Source: Phycisphaerales bacterium
GTDB taxonomy: Bacteria > Planctomycetota > Phycisphaerae > Phycisphaerales > SM1A02
Direction: 5' to 3'
Length of the DNA: 64,000 nt
Assembly (NCBI GenBank): GCA_029245245.1
Contig: JAQWPT010000033.1
Span: 124,001-188,000 of the forward strand
This document shows positions 25,490-35,155 of this stretch, piece after piece. Positions within the stretch are counted from its first letter, which is position 1. The number at the start of each line of letters is the position of its first letter. The notes under the pieces are model-generated. The model saw only the letters and a list, made by a program, of their open reading frames with translations, made no database searches and had not been told where the DNA came from. Made by a program: the position numbers and the translations under genes.

Positions 25490-26707
25490 ATGACGAGCTT
25501 CTGGAAGATGACGACACTCACGCTGGGTCTGTACCTGGCCGCGGGGGCTGCGCCAGCCCTGGCTACCACCGCCGACCAGGAGCAGGTTGATGCCCTGATG
25601 AAGCAGGTCATGAAGGCCTACGAAACGCCCAAGGCATTTTCCAACACCGCCAGCATGACCATCTCGTTCTCGGGAGAGAAGATGGAAGAGCAGTTCTCTT
25701 CGATCTACGGTGCCGATGGTTCCATGGAGATGCGGCTGCCCAACCTCGTGGTGACGGTACTTGACGGCTACCTCTACGCGGAGATCACCGGCGAAGATTC
25801 GGCCTACCTCAAGCGTCCCATCGGGAAGGGGTTCGAATCCACCATCACCAGCATCTTCGGTGGCAGCGAGATCATTCCCTATGACTACCAGCTTCGCAAC
25901 GGCAAGGATTCCGGCTGGATCCAGAGCATGACCTTCGGGTTGATGCAGGATCCGAAGGTAACCGCGGTCTCCGACGGCAAGGATCCTGCCGGTGCCGACG
26001 CGAAGATCCTCGAGGTCTCCGGTCCCAACGGCGAAATGAAGATCTACATCGACGCTGCGACCCATTTCATCACCGCGGGTGAGGCCCAGGTTTCCGATGG
26101 CTCGGGTCCCGAGAACATGTCGGCCAGGATCTCCATGAAGATGCTTGCCAAGTCCTACGACGCGCTTCCCAAGCCCATCACCTTCGACCCCAAGGGACGC
26201 AAGGCGGTTGACACCATCGAAGCCCTCTTCCCGGCGGAGCCCGAGCCGCAGGCGGCCGGGGAACTGGCTCCTGATTTCACGCTGCCCCAGTACGCCGGGG
26301 AAGAGGTCACCCTGTCCAAGCTCCGCGGCAAGATCGTCGTGCTCGATTTCTGGGCCACCTGGTGCGGTCCCTGTCGCAAGGGGCTTCCGCTGCTGCAGCA
26401 GTTCGCTGACTGGGCGGGCGAGAACACGGACGATGTCGTGGTCTACGCCGTCAACGTATGGGAGCGAGGCAAGAACGCCGAAGAGATCAACCAGATGGTG
26501 GGCAACTTCTGGGCCAAGAACAAGTACACCATCCCCACGCTCATCTCCATGAACGATGCTGTGACACGTGCCTACGGCATCAGTGGCATCCCGGTGACGG
26601 TGGTCATCGGCAAGGATGGCAAGATTGCGAAGACGCACCGCGGGTTCTCCCCGAACATGCTGGATCAACTGAAGGCCGATGTCGAGAAGATTCGGGACGC
26701 CAGTTGA
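25490..26707 (+). CDS. exported TlpA-like redoxin with long N-terminal lipoprotein-sorting-like domain
   Basis: The 405-residue protein starts with a cleavable signal (cut near ALATT). Residues 30-265 form a beta-rich domain like the DUF2092/LolA group, which in family members wraps around lipid ([14 protein letters not shown]). Residues 266-405 are a TlpA-type thioredoxin with [15 protein letters not shown] (WCGPC) and the cis-Pro segment [12 protein letters not shown]. It probably works in the periplasm as a thiol reductant. ATG at 25490 has GGAG six bases before it. A second such gene follows 11 bases later. Confidence 0.85.
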   Translation: MTSFWKMTTLTLGLYLAAGAAPALATTADQEQVDALMKQVMKAYETPKAFSNTASMTISFSGEKMEEQFSSIYGADGSMEMRLPNLVVTVLDGYLYAEITGEDSAYLKRPIGKGFESTITSIFGGSEIIPYDYQLRNGKDSGWIQSMTFGLMQDPKVTAVSDGKDPAGADAKILEVSGPNGEMKIYIDAATHFITAGEAQVSDGSGPENMSARISMKMLAKSYDALPKPITFDPKGRKAVDTIEALFPAEPEPQAAGELAPDFTLPQYAGEEVTLSKLRGKIVVLDFWATWCGPCRKGLPLLQQFADWAGENTDDVVVYAVNVWERGKNAEEINQMVGNFWAKNKYTIPTLISMNDAVTRAYGISGIPVTVVIGKDGKIAKTHRGFSPNMLDQLKADVEKIRDAS

Positions 26708-26718
26708 TCCAGGTTCGC

Positions 26719-27975
26719 ATGGCGTGGGCATGGACCGCCGTCCTGGCGTGCTGTGTCGTGCCCGTGGGAGTGGCCGCCGAGGCCAGGCAGTCACCGGCGT
26801 CGGTATTCCGCGACATGGTCGTGGCCCTGCGGGATCTCGGCCCAAGCCGCGTTGAATCCACCCAGGTCCTCGAAGCATCCTCCGATGGCCGGGTGCAGTC
26901 GTCGCGTCCGTTGGAGTCGGTCTACGTGTTCGCCTCGGATGGGAACACGGGGCCTCGCGCCGTCCTCCGGTTGAAGGGCTACCGGGTCACCGTCGCGGAC
27001 GAGGCGGTGTTCGTGGAACACGCCGACATGGACGACGGGTACGTCCGGCTTCCCCGGACCAGCCAGCCCGTCCGGACGCTGCGCGATGCATTCAGAAGCC
27101 TGCCGGATCCACTGCTTGTATTGAAAATGAGTGATGCCGATCCGGCCAGGGTTCCGGTTGACCTTGATGAGCGTGGTTCGGGGGAACGGTTGGTGCCGGC
27201 CTCGATACCCACTTCCGTTGCGGGGCGCCGCCAGGTTCTGCTCGAGTCCCCGACGTCGCGCCTGGAACTGGTGCAGGAGGTCGAGACGGGCCACATCATC
27301 GAGGCCGTCCTTGATCACCGAGGGCCTCCCAATGCACCCGAGGGTGTCACGATTCGATCCACATGGACCTACGTCTGGGATGCTCTTGAACCCGAGGAGG
27401 GGGAGGCTGCCGTCGAGTTTCATCGTCGTGGTCGGCATCGCCTCGATGATGTGGCCGCCCTGCGGGCTCCACTGTCGGCACAGGACGACGGAAGTGGCCG
27501 CAGCGGTGCGGCCCCGCCCCTTGGACTGGAAACACTGGATGGCGAGATGGTCCGACTCTCGAAGCTGACAGGCCGCGTGGTGGTGCTGGATTTCTGGGCC
27601 ACCTGGTGTGGTCCCTGTCGCCGGTCCCTGCCGGCCATGCAGGAACTTGCCGAGGAATACGAACGGGAACAGGCAAAGGTCGAGTTCCTTGCCGTCAACG
27701 TCATGGAGCGGGGTGACCCTGGCACGCTGACGGAGCGGATACGTCGTTTCATGACGTCCCGGGAACTCGATCTGACGGTGCTGATGGATCGGACCGGTGT
27801 TGCAGCGAAGGCGTGGAACATCGATGCGATACCGGTCACAGTCGTGGTCGATTCAGAGGGCATGATCGTGGGGAGGTTCCGTGGATTCCAATCGGGATCC
27901 ATCGAGGAACTCCGCCGGACGATCGATGCGTTGCTGGTTGAGCCCGATGGATCGATCAGGGACGAGCGGCCGTGA
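26719..27975 (+). CDS. second exported TlpA-like redoxin, paralogue of the upstream gene
   Basis: The protein has 418 residues with the same two-part plan: signal (cut near GVAAEA), a LolA/DUF2092-like N-terminal domain (about 25-275) and a TlpA-type thioredoxin domain. The active site is [15 protein letters not shown] and the cis-Pro is in [14 protein letters not shown]. The N-terminal domain is much more diverged from its neighbour than the thioredoxin domain. ATG at 26719 is preferred over a TTG that overlaps the upstream stop. It converges on the PBP4 gene, overlapping its end by 20 bases. Confidence 0.83.
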   Translation: MAWAWTAVLACCVVPVGVAAEARQSPASVFRDMVVALRDLGPSRVESTQVLEASSDGRVQSSRPLESVYVFASDGNTGPRAVLRLKGYRVTVADEAVFVEHADMDDGYVRLPRTSQPVRTLRDAFRSLPDPLLVLKMSDADPARVPVDLDERGSGERLVPASIPTSVAGRRQVLLESPTSRLELVQEVETGHIIEAVLDHRGPPNAPEGVTIRSTWTYVWDALEPEEGEAAVEFHRRGRHRLDDVAALRAPLSAQDDGSGRSGAAPPLGLETLDGEMVRLSKLTGRVVVLDFWATWCGPCRRSLPAMQELAEEYEREQAKVEFLAVNVMERGDPGTLTERIRRFMTSRELDLTVLMDRTGVAAKAWNIDAIPVTVVVDSEGMIVGRFRGFQSGSIEELRRTIDALLVEPDGSIRDERP

Positions 27976-29455
27976 CGCGAGCCTGGTCGAGCTGGTCCAC
28001 GAGTTCCAGCACGACACGCTCATGCATCGTCTTCGCATTGCGAGGCTGGTCGGTCGGGGTGTTGACGAGAATGCTGAAGCAGAGTCGTCGGCCGCGGTCG
28101 TCGAGCACGTAGCCGCTGAGCGTGCAGCTGCGGTTGAGGTACCCGGACTTGGCGAGAATCCTCGTGTGGGGCATGTTCCGGCCCCGGGTGCGGAATCGCT
28201 TCCGAAGGGTCCCCTCGCCCGGCTCGGGCAGGGATTCGATGAACATCTCGTCGGCGGGATCGTCCGGGTTCATGCATGCCAGCCACTGGGCGATCGTGGC
28301 GGCGCTGACCTGGTTCTGCCGGCTCATGCCGGAGCCGTCGGCAACATGCAACTTCGGATCGGGGCGGGTGAGGTGTTCCTGGACGGCGTGCCGGATCACG
28401 GTGGCTCCGTTGTCCCAGCTGCCGGAGGATCTGGTGTAGGTCGCACCGAGCTTCTTGAGCAGGGCTTCGGCGTAGAGGTTGTGGCTGTCGACGTTGCATC
28501 GTTCGAGCACCTGGGCGAGCGGAGTCACGACGATGGGGCCGACCGTGCGTCCTTCGAAGACCGGGTCCGATCCCGTGGCCAGTCGGACCTGCTTGACGTT
28601 GACGCCGCGATCGGCGAGTCGCCGGGCCAGGAGCTGGCCGAAGACCGTCGGCATGTCATGCACGGTGACCTCGACGGGAGCCACCATGGGACGGGTGATG
28701 TTTCCGTGCATCGTGAATGTATTCGTGCCGGATCCCCGCTGGATGTCGATGACATCGGTCGGGCGTTTCTGGGGATTGCTCTTGACGTGGTTTCGGATTT
28801 CCAGGAAGTCGATGGCGGGGCGTGAACGGCTGACATCGGCTCGGCTGGATCCGGAGGCGGCCGGTCGGGGAAAGAAGTGGATGACGTTGCGGTGGAACAT
28901 CAGTCCGGACACGCCTGCGCAGTACCACTTGACCAGTTGCTCGCGAGGCCAGGAGGGGTGGACGTAGTTGCGGTCAAAGACGCGGTCGTCTACGACCAGT
29001 TCATCGATCTCGGTGATGCCATCGGCCGCGACCGCATCGGCCCAGAGGGAGATGAATGATTCGATGTCCAGGGGTCGGCCGTCGGCATCGACCATCCGGT
29101 CCAGCAGGGCAGGGTCGCCGAAGGCGGGATCGCCGTCGCCGACGACCACCAGCCGCCGGCCATCCAGCAGCAGGCGTGTCTGGTAGGTGAAGTCGGATCC
29201 AAGCAGGCGTGCCGCCGCACCGCTGGTCAGGAGCTTCATGTTGCTGGCGGGAATGCGGGGGGTCTGGGCATTGATGTCCACCAGACGGCGGCCGGTTTCG
29301 GCGTTGATGACGCAGATACTGACATCCTCGCGTTCCAGGCCGGAAGCGAGGATGGCCTGTTCGGCATCCCCCTGCAGGGACGCCTCGCTGGTGGTGATGC
29401 AGGCCAGCAGTGCGAACGCGGCCGGCAGGGCGTGGATAAGTCGTCTGGTATGCAT
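27956..29455 (-). CDS. dacB: D-alanyl-D-alanine carboxypeptidase/endopeptidase (PBP4, peptidase S13)
   Basis: PBP4-type enzymes trim or cleave peptidoglycan cross-links in the periplasm. The 499-residue protein has an N-terminal signal ([11 protein letters not shown]). The three penicillin-binding motifs are clear: [10 protein letters not shown] (Ser71, Lys74), the SxN motif in [16 protein letters not shown], and KSG in [19 protein letters not shown] is also typical. Length and domain order match S13 family members. It ends 20 bases inside the convergent redoxin gene. Confidence 0.93.
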   Translation of the reverse strand: MHTRRLIHALPAAFALLACITTSEASLQGDAEQAILASGLEREDVSICVINAETGRRLVDINAQTPRIPASNMKLLTSGAAARLLGSDFTYQTRLLLDGRRLVVVGDGDPAFGDPALLDRMVDADGRPLDIESFISLWADAVAADGITEIDELVVDDRVFDRNYVHPSWPREQLVKWYCAGVSGLMFHRNVIHFFPRPAASGSSRADVSRSRPAIDFLEIRNHVKSNPQKRPTDVIDIQRGSGTNTFTMHGNITRPMVAPVEVTVHDMPTVFGQLLARRLADRGVNVKQVRLATGSDPVFEGRTVGPIVVTPLAQVLERCNVDSHNLYAEALLKKLGATYTRSSGSWDNGATVIRHAVQEHLTRPDPKLHVADGSGMSRQNQVSAATIAQWLACMNPDDPADEMFIESLPEPGEGTLRKRFRTRGRNMPHTRILAKSGYLNRSCTLSGYVLDDRGRRLCFSILVNTPTDQPRNAKTMHERVVLELVDQLDQARVTAARP

Positions 29456-29564
29456 CGGCCCTCCGTGGCGTCGATGGATTCAGTAGTCATTGGATATCGG
29501 CCGCGAGCGGGGGTGGCCTCCAAGGATGGGGTCTTCCCGTGCCGGAGAGTACCATGCAGGCTGG

Positions 29565-31598
29565 ATGCCCAGTACCAAGCGAAGTGATGACCCCGGGGCC
29601 AGGATCGAGTCCCTCCGCCAGATGCTCGAGGAGGCGAATCGAGCCTACTACGTGGACGCGGACCCGGTCATGTCCGATCGGGACTACGACCAGCGGTTGG
29701 AGGAACTCTCCGGCCTGGAAGCGGCGCACCCCGAGTTTGCCAGTGCCGACTCGCCGACTCGCCGCGTGGGCGGGCAGCCGGTGGATGGATTCGTCTCCGT
29801 CGAGCATTCCATTCCGATGCAGTCCATCGACAACTCCTACGACCCCGACGACATCGCAGCGTGGTGTGCTCGGGTCCGCAAGGGGCTGGAACTCGGCGAA
29901 GGTGATGCCGGCCCGGTGTTCTGCTGTGACCCCAAGATCGATGGAGTGGCCATCAGCCTCCGCTACGAATCCGGTCGACTGGTGCAGGCGGTGACCCGTG
30001 GCGACGGGCGGCGTGGCGATGACGTGACGGCGCAGGCAAGGGCGATTCGGGCGATCCCGTTGCGACTGGGGGGTGAGGATCCCATGCCAGCCGTGCTCGA
30101 GATCCGGGGCGAGATCTTCATGACCAACGATGTCTTCGACGCGATCAACGCCCAGCGCGCCGCACGTGACGAGCCGCTCTTCGCCAATGCGAGGAATGTC
30201 ACGGCGGGAACCCTCAAGAGTCTCGACCCGGGGGTCGTGGCATCGCGGCGTCTCTGTTTCAGCGCGCATGGCCGTGGCGTGGTGGACGGTTTCGAACCAG
30301 GCACCTACAGCGGCTTTCTCGAGGCGATCCGTTCCCGCGGCGTACCGGTGTCTCCGCACGCCCGCACCGTGGAGGATCTTCCTTCCATGCTCGAACTCCT
30401 CGTCGCCTTCCAGGCCGATCGGTCCGGGCTGGGGTACGGCGTGGATGGAATGGTCGTCCGCGTCGATGCATTCGCCATGCAGGAACGGTTGGGTGCCACC
30501 AGCAAGGCTCCCCGCTGGTGCGTCGCCTTCAAGTATCCCGCCGACCAGGGTGAGACCGTGCTCGAAGATGTCACCTGGCAGGTGGGCAAGGGTGGAACCC
30601 TGACCCCGCGAGCGACGATGCAACCAGTTGAACTGGCCGGGACGACAGTCCGGCATGCCACGTTGCACAACATCGAGGAGATTCGCCGCAAGGACATCCG
30701 TGTCGGCGACCGGGTGGTGGTTGAGAAGGCGGGCGAAATCATCCCGCAGGTTGTCGAGGTTCGACTGGATGCCCGTTCGGAGGCATCACAGCCCATCGAG
30801 CCGCCTGCCGCCTGCCCCTCCTGCGGAGAAGCGGTGCACCAGGAGGGCCCCAAGCTCTACTGCATGAACCCGGAATGCCCGGCCCAGTTGCGGGAGCGGA
30901 TCGCATGGTTCGCTGGTCGCAACCAGATGGACATCGACGGGCTCGGTGAAAAGATCGTCGACCAACTCGTGGAACGGAAACTTGTCCGTCACCTGGCGGA
31001 CCTGTATGTCCTGAGCGTGGAGCAGTTGGCGGACCTGGAAGGCCTGGCCGAGAAGTCGGCCACCTCGCTGGTGTCAGCCATTGACGTCTCCCGTGATCGG
31101 GGCATGGCTCGGTTGCTGGCGTCCATCGGGATTCGCCAGATCGGTTCGGCCGCAGCTCGGACATTGGCCAAGGCCTACCCGGACATGGATTCCCTGCTGG
31201 ATGCCGATCGCGAGTCCCTGCAATCGTTGCCTGATTTCGGGGAGATCACGGCGGGGATCCTGTACGAGACGCTGCATTCGTCGCGGGGCACGGAACTGCT
31301 GGATCGACTCCGCGAGGCTGGTGTCCGGTTCACCAGTGACCTGCACGGGCAGGAGGCGCCTGGGGGCCGCATGGCGGGCTTGACCATGGTGCTCACGGGC
31401 ACCATGGAGCACGGCAGCCGTACCGAATTGGCCCGCAGGCTGGAGTCTCTCGGCGCCACAATCGGCTCCTCCGTGTCACGCAGGACGGATGTCCTGGTGG
31501 CTGGTGCCAAGGCGGGCTCGAAATTGGAGAAGGCCCATGAGCTCGGTATCGAGATCTGGGATGAGGCCAGGTTGCTGTCAGAACTTGGAGAGGATTGA
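29565..31598 (+). CDS. ligA: NAD-dependent DNA ligase
   Basis: LigA seals nicks in replication and repair with NAD+. The 677-residue product has all domains: Ia (to residue 75), adenylation with KIDG (CDPKIDGVAISLRYE), the OB-fold, a zinc finger (CPSCGEA...CMNPECPAQ), a helix-hairpin-helix repeat region, and a BRCT domain (AGLTMVLTGTME to the end). ATG at 29565 (MPSTKRS) is preferred; AGG is five bases before it. The frame continues upstream without conserved residues. Confidence 0.96.
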   Translation: MPSTKRSDDPGARIESLRQMLEEANRAYYVDADPVMSDRDYDQRLEELSGLEAAHPEFASADSPTRRVGGQPVDGFVSVEHSIPMQSIDNSYDPDDIAAWCARVRKGLELGEGDAGPVFCCDPKIDGVAISLRYESGRLVQAVTRGDGRRGDDVTAQARAIRAIPLRLGGEDPMPAVLEIRGEIFMTNDVFDAINAQRAARDEPLFANARNVTAGTLKSLDPGVVASRRLCFSAHGRGVVDGFEPGTYSGFLEAIRSRGVPVSPHARTVEDLPSMLELLVAFQADRSGLGYGVDGMVVRVDAFAMQERLGATSKAPRWCVAFKYPADQGETVLEDVTWQVGKGGTLTPRATMQPVELAGTTVRHATLHNIEEIRRKDIRVGDRVVVEKAGEIIPQVVEVRLDARSEASQPIEPPAACPSCGEAVHQEGPKLYCMNPECPAQLRERIAWFAGRNQMDIDGLGEKIVDQLVERKLVRHLADLYVLSVEQLADLEGLAEKSATSLVSAIDVSRDRGMARLLASIGIRQIGSAAARTLAKAYPDMDSLLDADRESLQSLPDFGEITAGILYETLHSSRGTELLDRLREAGVRFTSDLHGQEAPGGRMAGLTMVLTGTMEHGSRTELARRLESLGATIGSSVSRRTDVLVAGAKAGSKLEKAHELGIEIWDEARLLSELGED

Positions 31599-31621
31599 GC
31601 GATTCGCTAGCCTGTTGAACT

Positions 31622-32053
31622 ATGGGTCAACTTGCACTTGGTGTCCGGAGCCTCCTGATTCGCCTGGCGATCTTTTTCGTCATGGCGATCCTGCTCGCAT
31701 GGGCGCTGGGTGGCACGCTCTGGCCTCGGCCGGTGACGGCGCAGGCGATGTCGATTACGACGGGGGAAGAGACCTGGTCCTGGGTTGCGAGAATCACCTC
31801 GTATTCCGAACCATCGTTGACATGGATCCTGTCATGCGACACCGGGCATGCCAACACGGTGCATCGAGAAGGATGGCTTGAAGCCACCGGATTCATCAAG
31901 GGTTCCAAGGGGATCTTCACCGCGGCCCGTGATCCGGAGCAGGGGTGGGTGATTCTCTCGCTGGCACCGGATGGAGGCTACTCCGTCGTCAGTACCGTGA
32001 AATCCAGAACGGATGCGGACACCGACCTGCTGGATCGACGAGGCGATTCCTGA
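31622..32053 (+). CDS. small protein with N-terminal membrane anchor, unknown
   Basis: The protein has 143 residues. The N-terminal helix (LLIRLAIFFVMAILLAWALGG) is a signal or anchor. The rest is 100 mostly polar residues with no recognised domain; a single Cys is in the middle (LSCDTGHAN). No clear Shine-Dalgarno sequence precedes ATG at 31622. It ends two bases before the uppP stop on the other strand. Codon use looks like the neighbours, so it is probably real, but it could be a lineage-specific gene. Confidence 0.58.
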   Translation: MGQLALGVRSLLIRLAIFFVMAILLAWALGGTLWPRPVTAQAMSITTGEETWSWVARITSYSEPSLTWILSCDTGHANTVHREGWLEATGFIKGSKGIFTAARDPEQGWVILSLAPDGGYSVVSTVKSRTDADTDLLDRRGDS

Positions 32054-32055
32054 GT

Positions 32056-32892
32056 TCAGTTCAGGATGACGAAGAACATCACGATTGCAAGGCCGATGCG
32101 ATACCAGCCGAAGGCGGCGAGGCCGTGTCGGTTGAGGTAGGCGACCAGCCATGCGATGGCCAGTCCCGCGGCCACTGTCGCGGTGACGAGTCCGATGATG
32201 ATCGGGAGCACGCCAAGAGTTTCAAAGAGGTTCGGGCCTTCGCCGCTGAGGTTGCCCCACAACTTGTAGACGCACGCGCCGCCGAGCGTGGGGAGGCCGA
32301 GCAGGAAACTGAACTCGGCCGCCTGCACCGGGCGGAGGCCGCAGAGCATGCCGCCGACGATCGTGACCATCGAGCGGCTTGTTCCTGGAATCATGGCCAG
32401 GCACTGGATCAGCCCGATCAGCAGGGCGGCTCGCAGGGAGAGTTCAGTGACATCATCGGGGCCATCATCGTCGCTCTTGCGTCTCGGTCCGCGGCCTACG
32501 ACGATCATGACGACGCCACCGATGGCCAGGGCGATGATCACCGGCAACGGGTGCATGAGCGCGGACTCGATCACGGAATCCAGCAGGACCCCGAAGAAGG
32601 CCGCGGGAAGGAAGGCGATCAGCAGGGCGATCAACAGGTGTCTTCCCGCAGCATCCGATCCAGCCAGTCCACGCAGCATCTGGCGAACACGGCTTGCGTA
32701 GAGGCCGAGCACCGCGAGAATGCCGCCTCCCTGGATCACGATCAGGAGCGTGTCGACCGCTCGCTTGACCTCTGGAGGCTGGTCCAGCCCCAGCAGCGAT
32801 TGGGCGAGAATGAGGTGTCCGGTGGAACTCACCGGCAGGTATTCGGTGATGCCTTCGACCAGGCCAAGGATGAGTGCTTCGAAGATGGTCAT
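32056..32892 (-). CDS. uppP: undecaprenyl-diphosphatase (BacA/UppP family)
   Basis: UppP recycles undecaprenyl pyrophosphate to the monophosphate carrier needed for peptidoglycan and other wall polymers. The 278-residue membrane protein has about eight helices. Both family motifs are present: GLVEGITEYLPVSSTGHLIL at the N-terminus (Glu-rich active site) and PGTSRSMVTIVGGMLCGL near residue 165. It diverges from the Fur-type gene across 110 bases. Confidence 0.96.
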   Translation of the reverse strand: MTIFEALILGLVEGITEYLPVSSTGHLILAQSLLGLDQPPEVKRAVDTLLIVIQGGGILAVLGLYASRVRQMLRGLAGSDAAGRHLLIALLIAFLPAAFFGVLLDSVIESALMHPLPVIIALAIGGVVMIVVGRGPRRKSDDDGPDDVTELSLRAALLIGLIQCLAMIPGTSRSMVTIVGGMLCGLRPVQAAEFSFLLGLPTLGGACVYKLWGNLSGEGPNLFETLGVLPIIIGLVTATVAAGLAIAWLVAYLNRHGLAAFGWYRIGLAIVMFFVILN

Positions 32893-33002
32893 GCGGTGTG
32901 GAGGTCGAAAGGATGCTTCGTTGGGGTTGAAATCTGGCCTTGGCTCTATCGGTCAGATCAGTTCTCGCCTTCCTGAATCTCACCCGATAGGATGATAGGC
33001 AG

Positions 33003-33452
33003 GTGCATTGCGACCAGTTCATCCAGCGTTTCAAGCAGCACGGCGTTCGTCCCACGAAGCGACGCGAAGCGGTGTACCTCGCCTTGCAGGAAACAAAGAG
33101 CCACCCCACGGCCGAAGAAGTTCACGCGATGGTCGTGAGCCAGGGGTGCTCGCTGAGCCTGGCGACGATCTACAGCACGCTGGAACTCTTCACTCGAGAG
33201 GGTCTCGTGCGGCGGATGTCGATTCATGGGCGTGCGGACCGGTACGATGCCACCACGTCAAGCCATCTGCACCTGCACCTTGAGGACACCGGGGAGGTGC
33301 TCGATGTCCCCTCGGAGGTTTCGCAGCGTGTGATTGATTCGGTCAATCCGGAGATTCTTCGCCGCATCGAGGACGAGATGGACATCGAGGTTGATGAAAT
33401 CGAGTTCCATATCGTGGGCCGTCGCCGCACGCCTTCCAGCGTGAAATCCTGA
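33003..33452 (+). CDS. Fur-family transcriptional regulator
   Basis: The 149-residue protein has the winged-helix domain of the family: GVRPTKRREAVYLAL, the conserved SHPTAEEVH, and the recognition helix segment SLSLATIYSTLELFTREGLV. The dimerisation part contains SHLHLHLEDTGEVLDV, with the metal-ligand histidines but without the two CxxC pairs that bind structural zinc in Fur/Zur. Metal or peroxide response cannot be told. The start is GTG at 33003. It overlaps the aroK start by one base (TGATG). Confidence 0.88.
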   Translation: MHCDQFIQRFKQHGVRPTKRREAVYLALQETKSHPTAEEVHAMVVSQGCSLSLATIYSTLELFTREGLVRRMSIHGRADRYDATTSSHLHLHLEDTGEVLDVPSEVSQRVIDSVNPEILRRIEDEMDIEVDEIEFHIVGRRRTPSSVKS

Positions 33453-33982
33453 TGGTGAATATCGCCCTGGTCGGCTTGCGTGCCAGTGGCAAGAGCACCG
33501 TCGGGCGACTCCTTGCGGCGGCACTGGATCTTCCGTTTGTCGATACGGATGAACTGGTTTCGGCGGGATTCCAGGAGTCAACCGTGACCGACATCTGGCG
33601 TGTGCATGGCGAAGCCGCCTGGCGGAAAGCCGAGTCGGCGGTTGCCGATGATGTGCTCTCGAGCGAGGACCAGGTCGTCTCGATGGGCGGCGGCATGCCC
33701 GTCATTCCCGAGGTCGCTCTGCGGATGCGCCGAGAGCAGGAGGAGGACCGACTCCTGGTGGCCTACCTCGACGTTGCTCTTGATCTCATTGAAGCCCGGC
33801 TTGATGCCGACGGCGGCGATCGGCCCGGGCTTCACGGGCAGCGGAAACCGGAGGACCCGTCCCGGGTTCACCAGGACCGTGACGGGGTCTATCGAAGTCT
33901 GGCGGACGTGATCTGCGTGGTGCCTGTCCAGGAGCCGGCGCAGGACACCGCGACCCGGTTGCTGGCGATGCTCACGGGTTGA
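33452..33982 (+). CDS. aroK: shikimate kinase
   Basis: Phosphorylates shikimate in the pathway to chorismate. The 176-residue product has the Walker A motif GLRASGKST at residue 8, the substrate segment FVDTDELV, and the conserved MGGGMPV. The lid region HGQRKPEDPSRVHQDRDGVYRS includes Arg residues that close on ATP. No other aro genes are close. It is translationally coupled to the Fur-type gene. Confidence 0.92.
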   Translation: MVNIALVGLRASGKSTVGRLLAAALDLPFVDTDELVSAGFQESTVTDIWRVHGEAAWRKAESAVADDVLSSEDQVVSMGGGMPVIPEVALRMRREQEEDRLLVAYLDVALDLIEARLDADGGDRPGLHGQRKPEDPSRVHQDRDGVYRSLADVICVVPVQEPAQDTATRLLAMLTG

Positions 33983-34009
33983 GCCAGGGTCATGGGGATT
34001 TCAGGGGGA

Positions 34010-34150
34010 TCATGACGGCGTCAGGCGACGCTTCATCCGGCGTTTTCGGTTGATCATCTTTCGCCCCAGGCGCGTCTTCATCCGAGCACGGAATCCGAAT
34101 TGGCGGACTCGCTTGCGCTTGCTGACTCGTCTTGGATAGTGCATCGCCAT
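34010..34150 (-). CDS. rpmH: 50S ribosomal protein L34
   Basis: The 46-residue basic protein reads MAMHYPRRVSKRKRVRQFGF and continues RARMKTRLGRKM, ending RRMKRRLTPS. This is the L34 pattern (KRKR..GFRARM.T..GR....RRR..R). The Met at the third codon (34144) may be the true start; a Shine-Dalgarno-like AGG is 10 bases before 34150. In many bacteria rnpA follows rpmH, but the next gene here, aroK, is convergent, so no rnpA is linked. It diverges from rnc. Confidence 0.9.
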   Translation of the reverse strand: MAMHYPRRVSKRKRVRQFGFRARMKTRLGRKMINRKRRMKRRLTPS

Positions 34151-34429
34151 GGTGTTTGATCCTTGGTGGCCGGTTGCTTCTGGGCATCATGGTTCACGAT
34201 GGCAGAAACGGGCCTGAAGGGGGAGCATGATAGCGAAAAACCGATTTCAGTCCAGTCGGGGCTTCGAGGGGGGGCTTTGCGGCCGTATGATCAAGGTGGC
34301 AAGGAGCCACGCCAGCGGGGTCTCCAGTCAGCTGCCGTGAACGATATTCCGGGCAGTTGTCTGCAGTTTCCGCTCGAAATCAACCGGTTCAGACCGAGGC
34401 CAGCGGGCCTTGGGGGGATGTGATCGAGC
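34151..34429. other. divergent rpmH-rnc intergenic region
   Basis: The 279 bases contain promoters for both flanking genes but no gene. A small perfect hairpin GTGGC-aagga-GCCAC (34296-34310) sits in the rnc leader. I checked for 4.5S RNA and other small RNA signatures and saw none. Confidence 0.5.
34227..34232 (-). promoter_or_regulatory. candidate -10 box of rpmH
   Basis: TATCAT on the minus strand (34232-34227) matches the -10 consensus at five of six positions. The -35 region 17 bases upstream is poor. It would give a leader of about 70 bases for rpmH. Confidence 0.38.
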
Positions 34430-35155
34430 ATGGAATCATCGAATTTTGCGAATTTACAGGTGACCCTCGGTCACGAGTTCAAGAACCACGATCTCCTTGA
34501 GCGTGCGGTATCGCATGCCTCCGGGACCGATCACCGTCTCCAGAGCAATGAGCGACTGGAGTTCCTCGGTGACGCCGTACTGGGCATGGTGGTCTGCAGC
34601 TACATCTACGAGACCTTCCCGGACATCCTGGAAGGGGAGATGACCAAGATCAAATCGATGGTGGTCAGTCGGCAGGTCTGCGCCGAAGTTGCGGAGGAAC
34701 TCCAGCTCACCGAGTACCTGCAGTTGGGCAAGGGCATGAGTTCTCGCTCGAACATGCCGGCCTCGGTGGGGGCGGCCGCCTTCGAGTCGCTCATCGGTGC
34801 GGTCTACGTCGATGGTGGGCTTGAACCGGCTCGGGAGTTCATCCTCCAGCAGTTGCGGCATCGCATTCACGAAGCGGAGGAATCCGGGCACCATGAGAAT
34901 TTCAAGTCGGTGCTTCAGCAGCATGCGCAGAAGACCATCGGCGTGACGCCGGTCTATTCCGTGCTCGACGAGCAGGGGCCGGATCACGCAAAGTGTTTCG
35001 AGGTCGGGGTGGAGATCTCTGGCCGACACTTCGACTCGTGCTGGGGTTCCAGCAAGAAACGAGCGGAACAGGACGCGGCATTGAATGCGCTGATTGAACT
35101 TGGGTTCGTGCATCGAAACGAGGATGGCGTGATCACCATCTCGCCGGCCACCTGA
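34430..35155 (+). CDS. rnc: ribonuclease III
   Basis: RNase III cleaves double-stranded RNA in rRNA maturation. The 241-residue product has the catalytic signature NERLEFLGDAVLGMVV near residue 40, the second acidic cluster ESLIGAVYVDGG near 120, and a C-terminal dsRNA-binding domain (NFKSVLQQHAQKTIG to AALNALIELG). Length is typical. The rpmH gene lies upstream on the opposite strand. The stop is directly followed by the stop of a convergent small membrane-protein gene. Confidence 0.96.
   Translation: MESSNFANLQVTLGHEFKNHDLLERAVSHASGTDHRLQSNERLEFLGDAVLGMVVCSYIYETFPDILEGEMTKIKSMVVSRQVCAEVAEELQLTEYLQLGKGMSSRSNMPASVGAAAFESLIGAVYVDGGLEPAREFILQQLRHRIHEAEESGHHENFKSVLQQHAQKTIGVTPVYSVLDEQGPDHAKCFEVGVEISGRHFDSCWGSSKKRAEQDAALNALIELGFVHRNEDGVITISPAT

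Noticed and set aside
23581-25611. 676-residue antisense frame over cinA and folK
   Set aside because: Ser/Arg/Pro-rich without any domain, opposite to two clear enzymes.
34296-34310. Hairpin GTGGC/GCCAC as a possible 4.5S (SRP) RNA piece
   Set aside because: The characteristic SRP loop sequence is absent and the available region is too small for a convincing fold.
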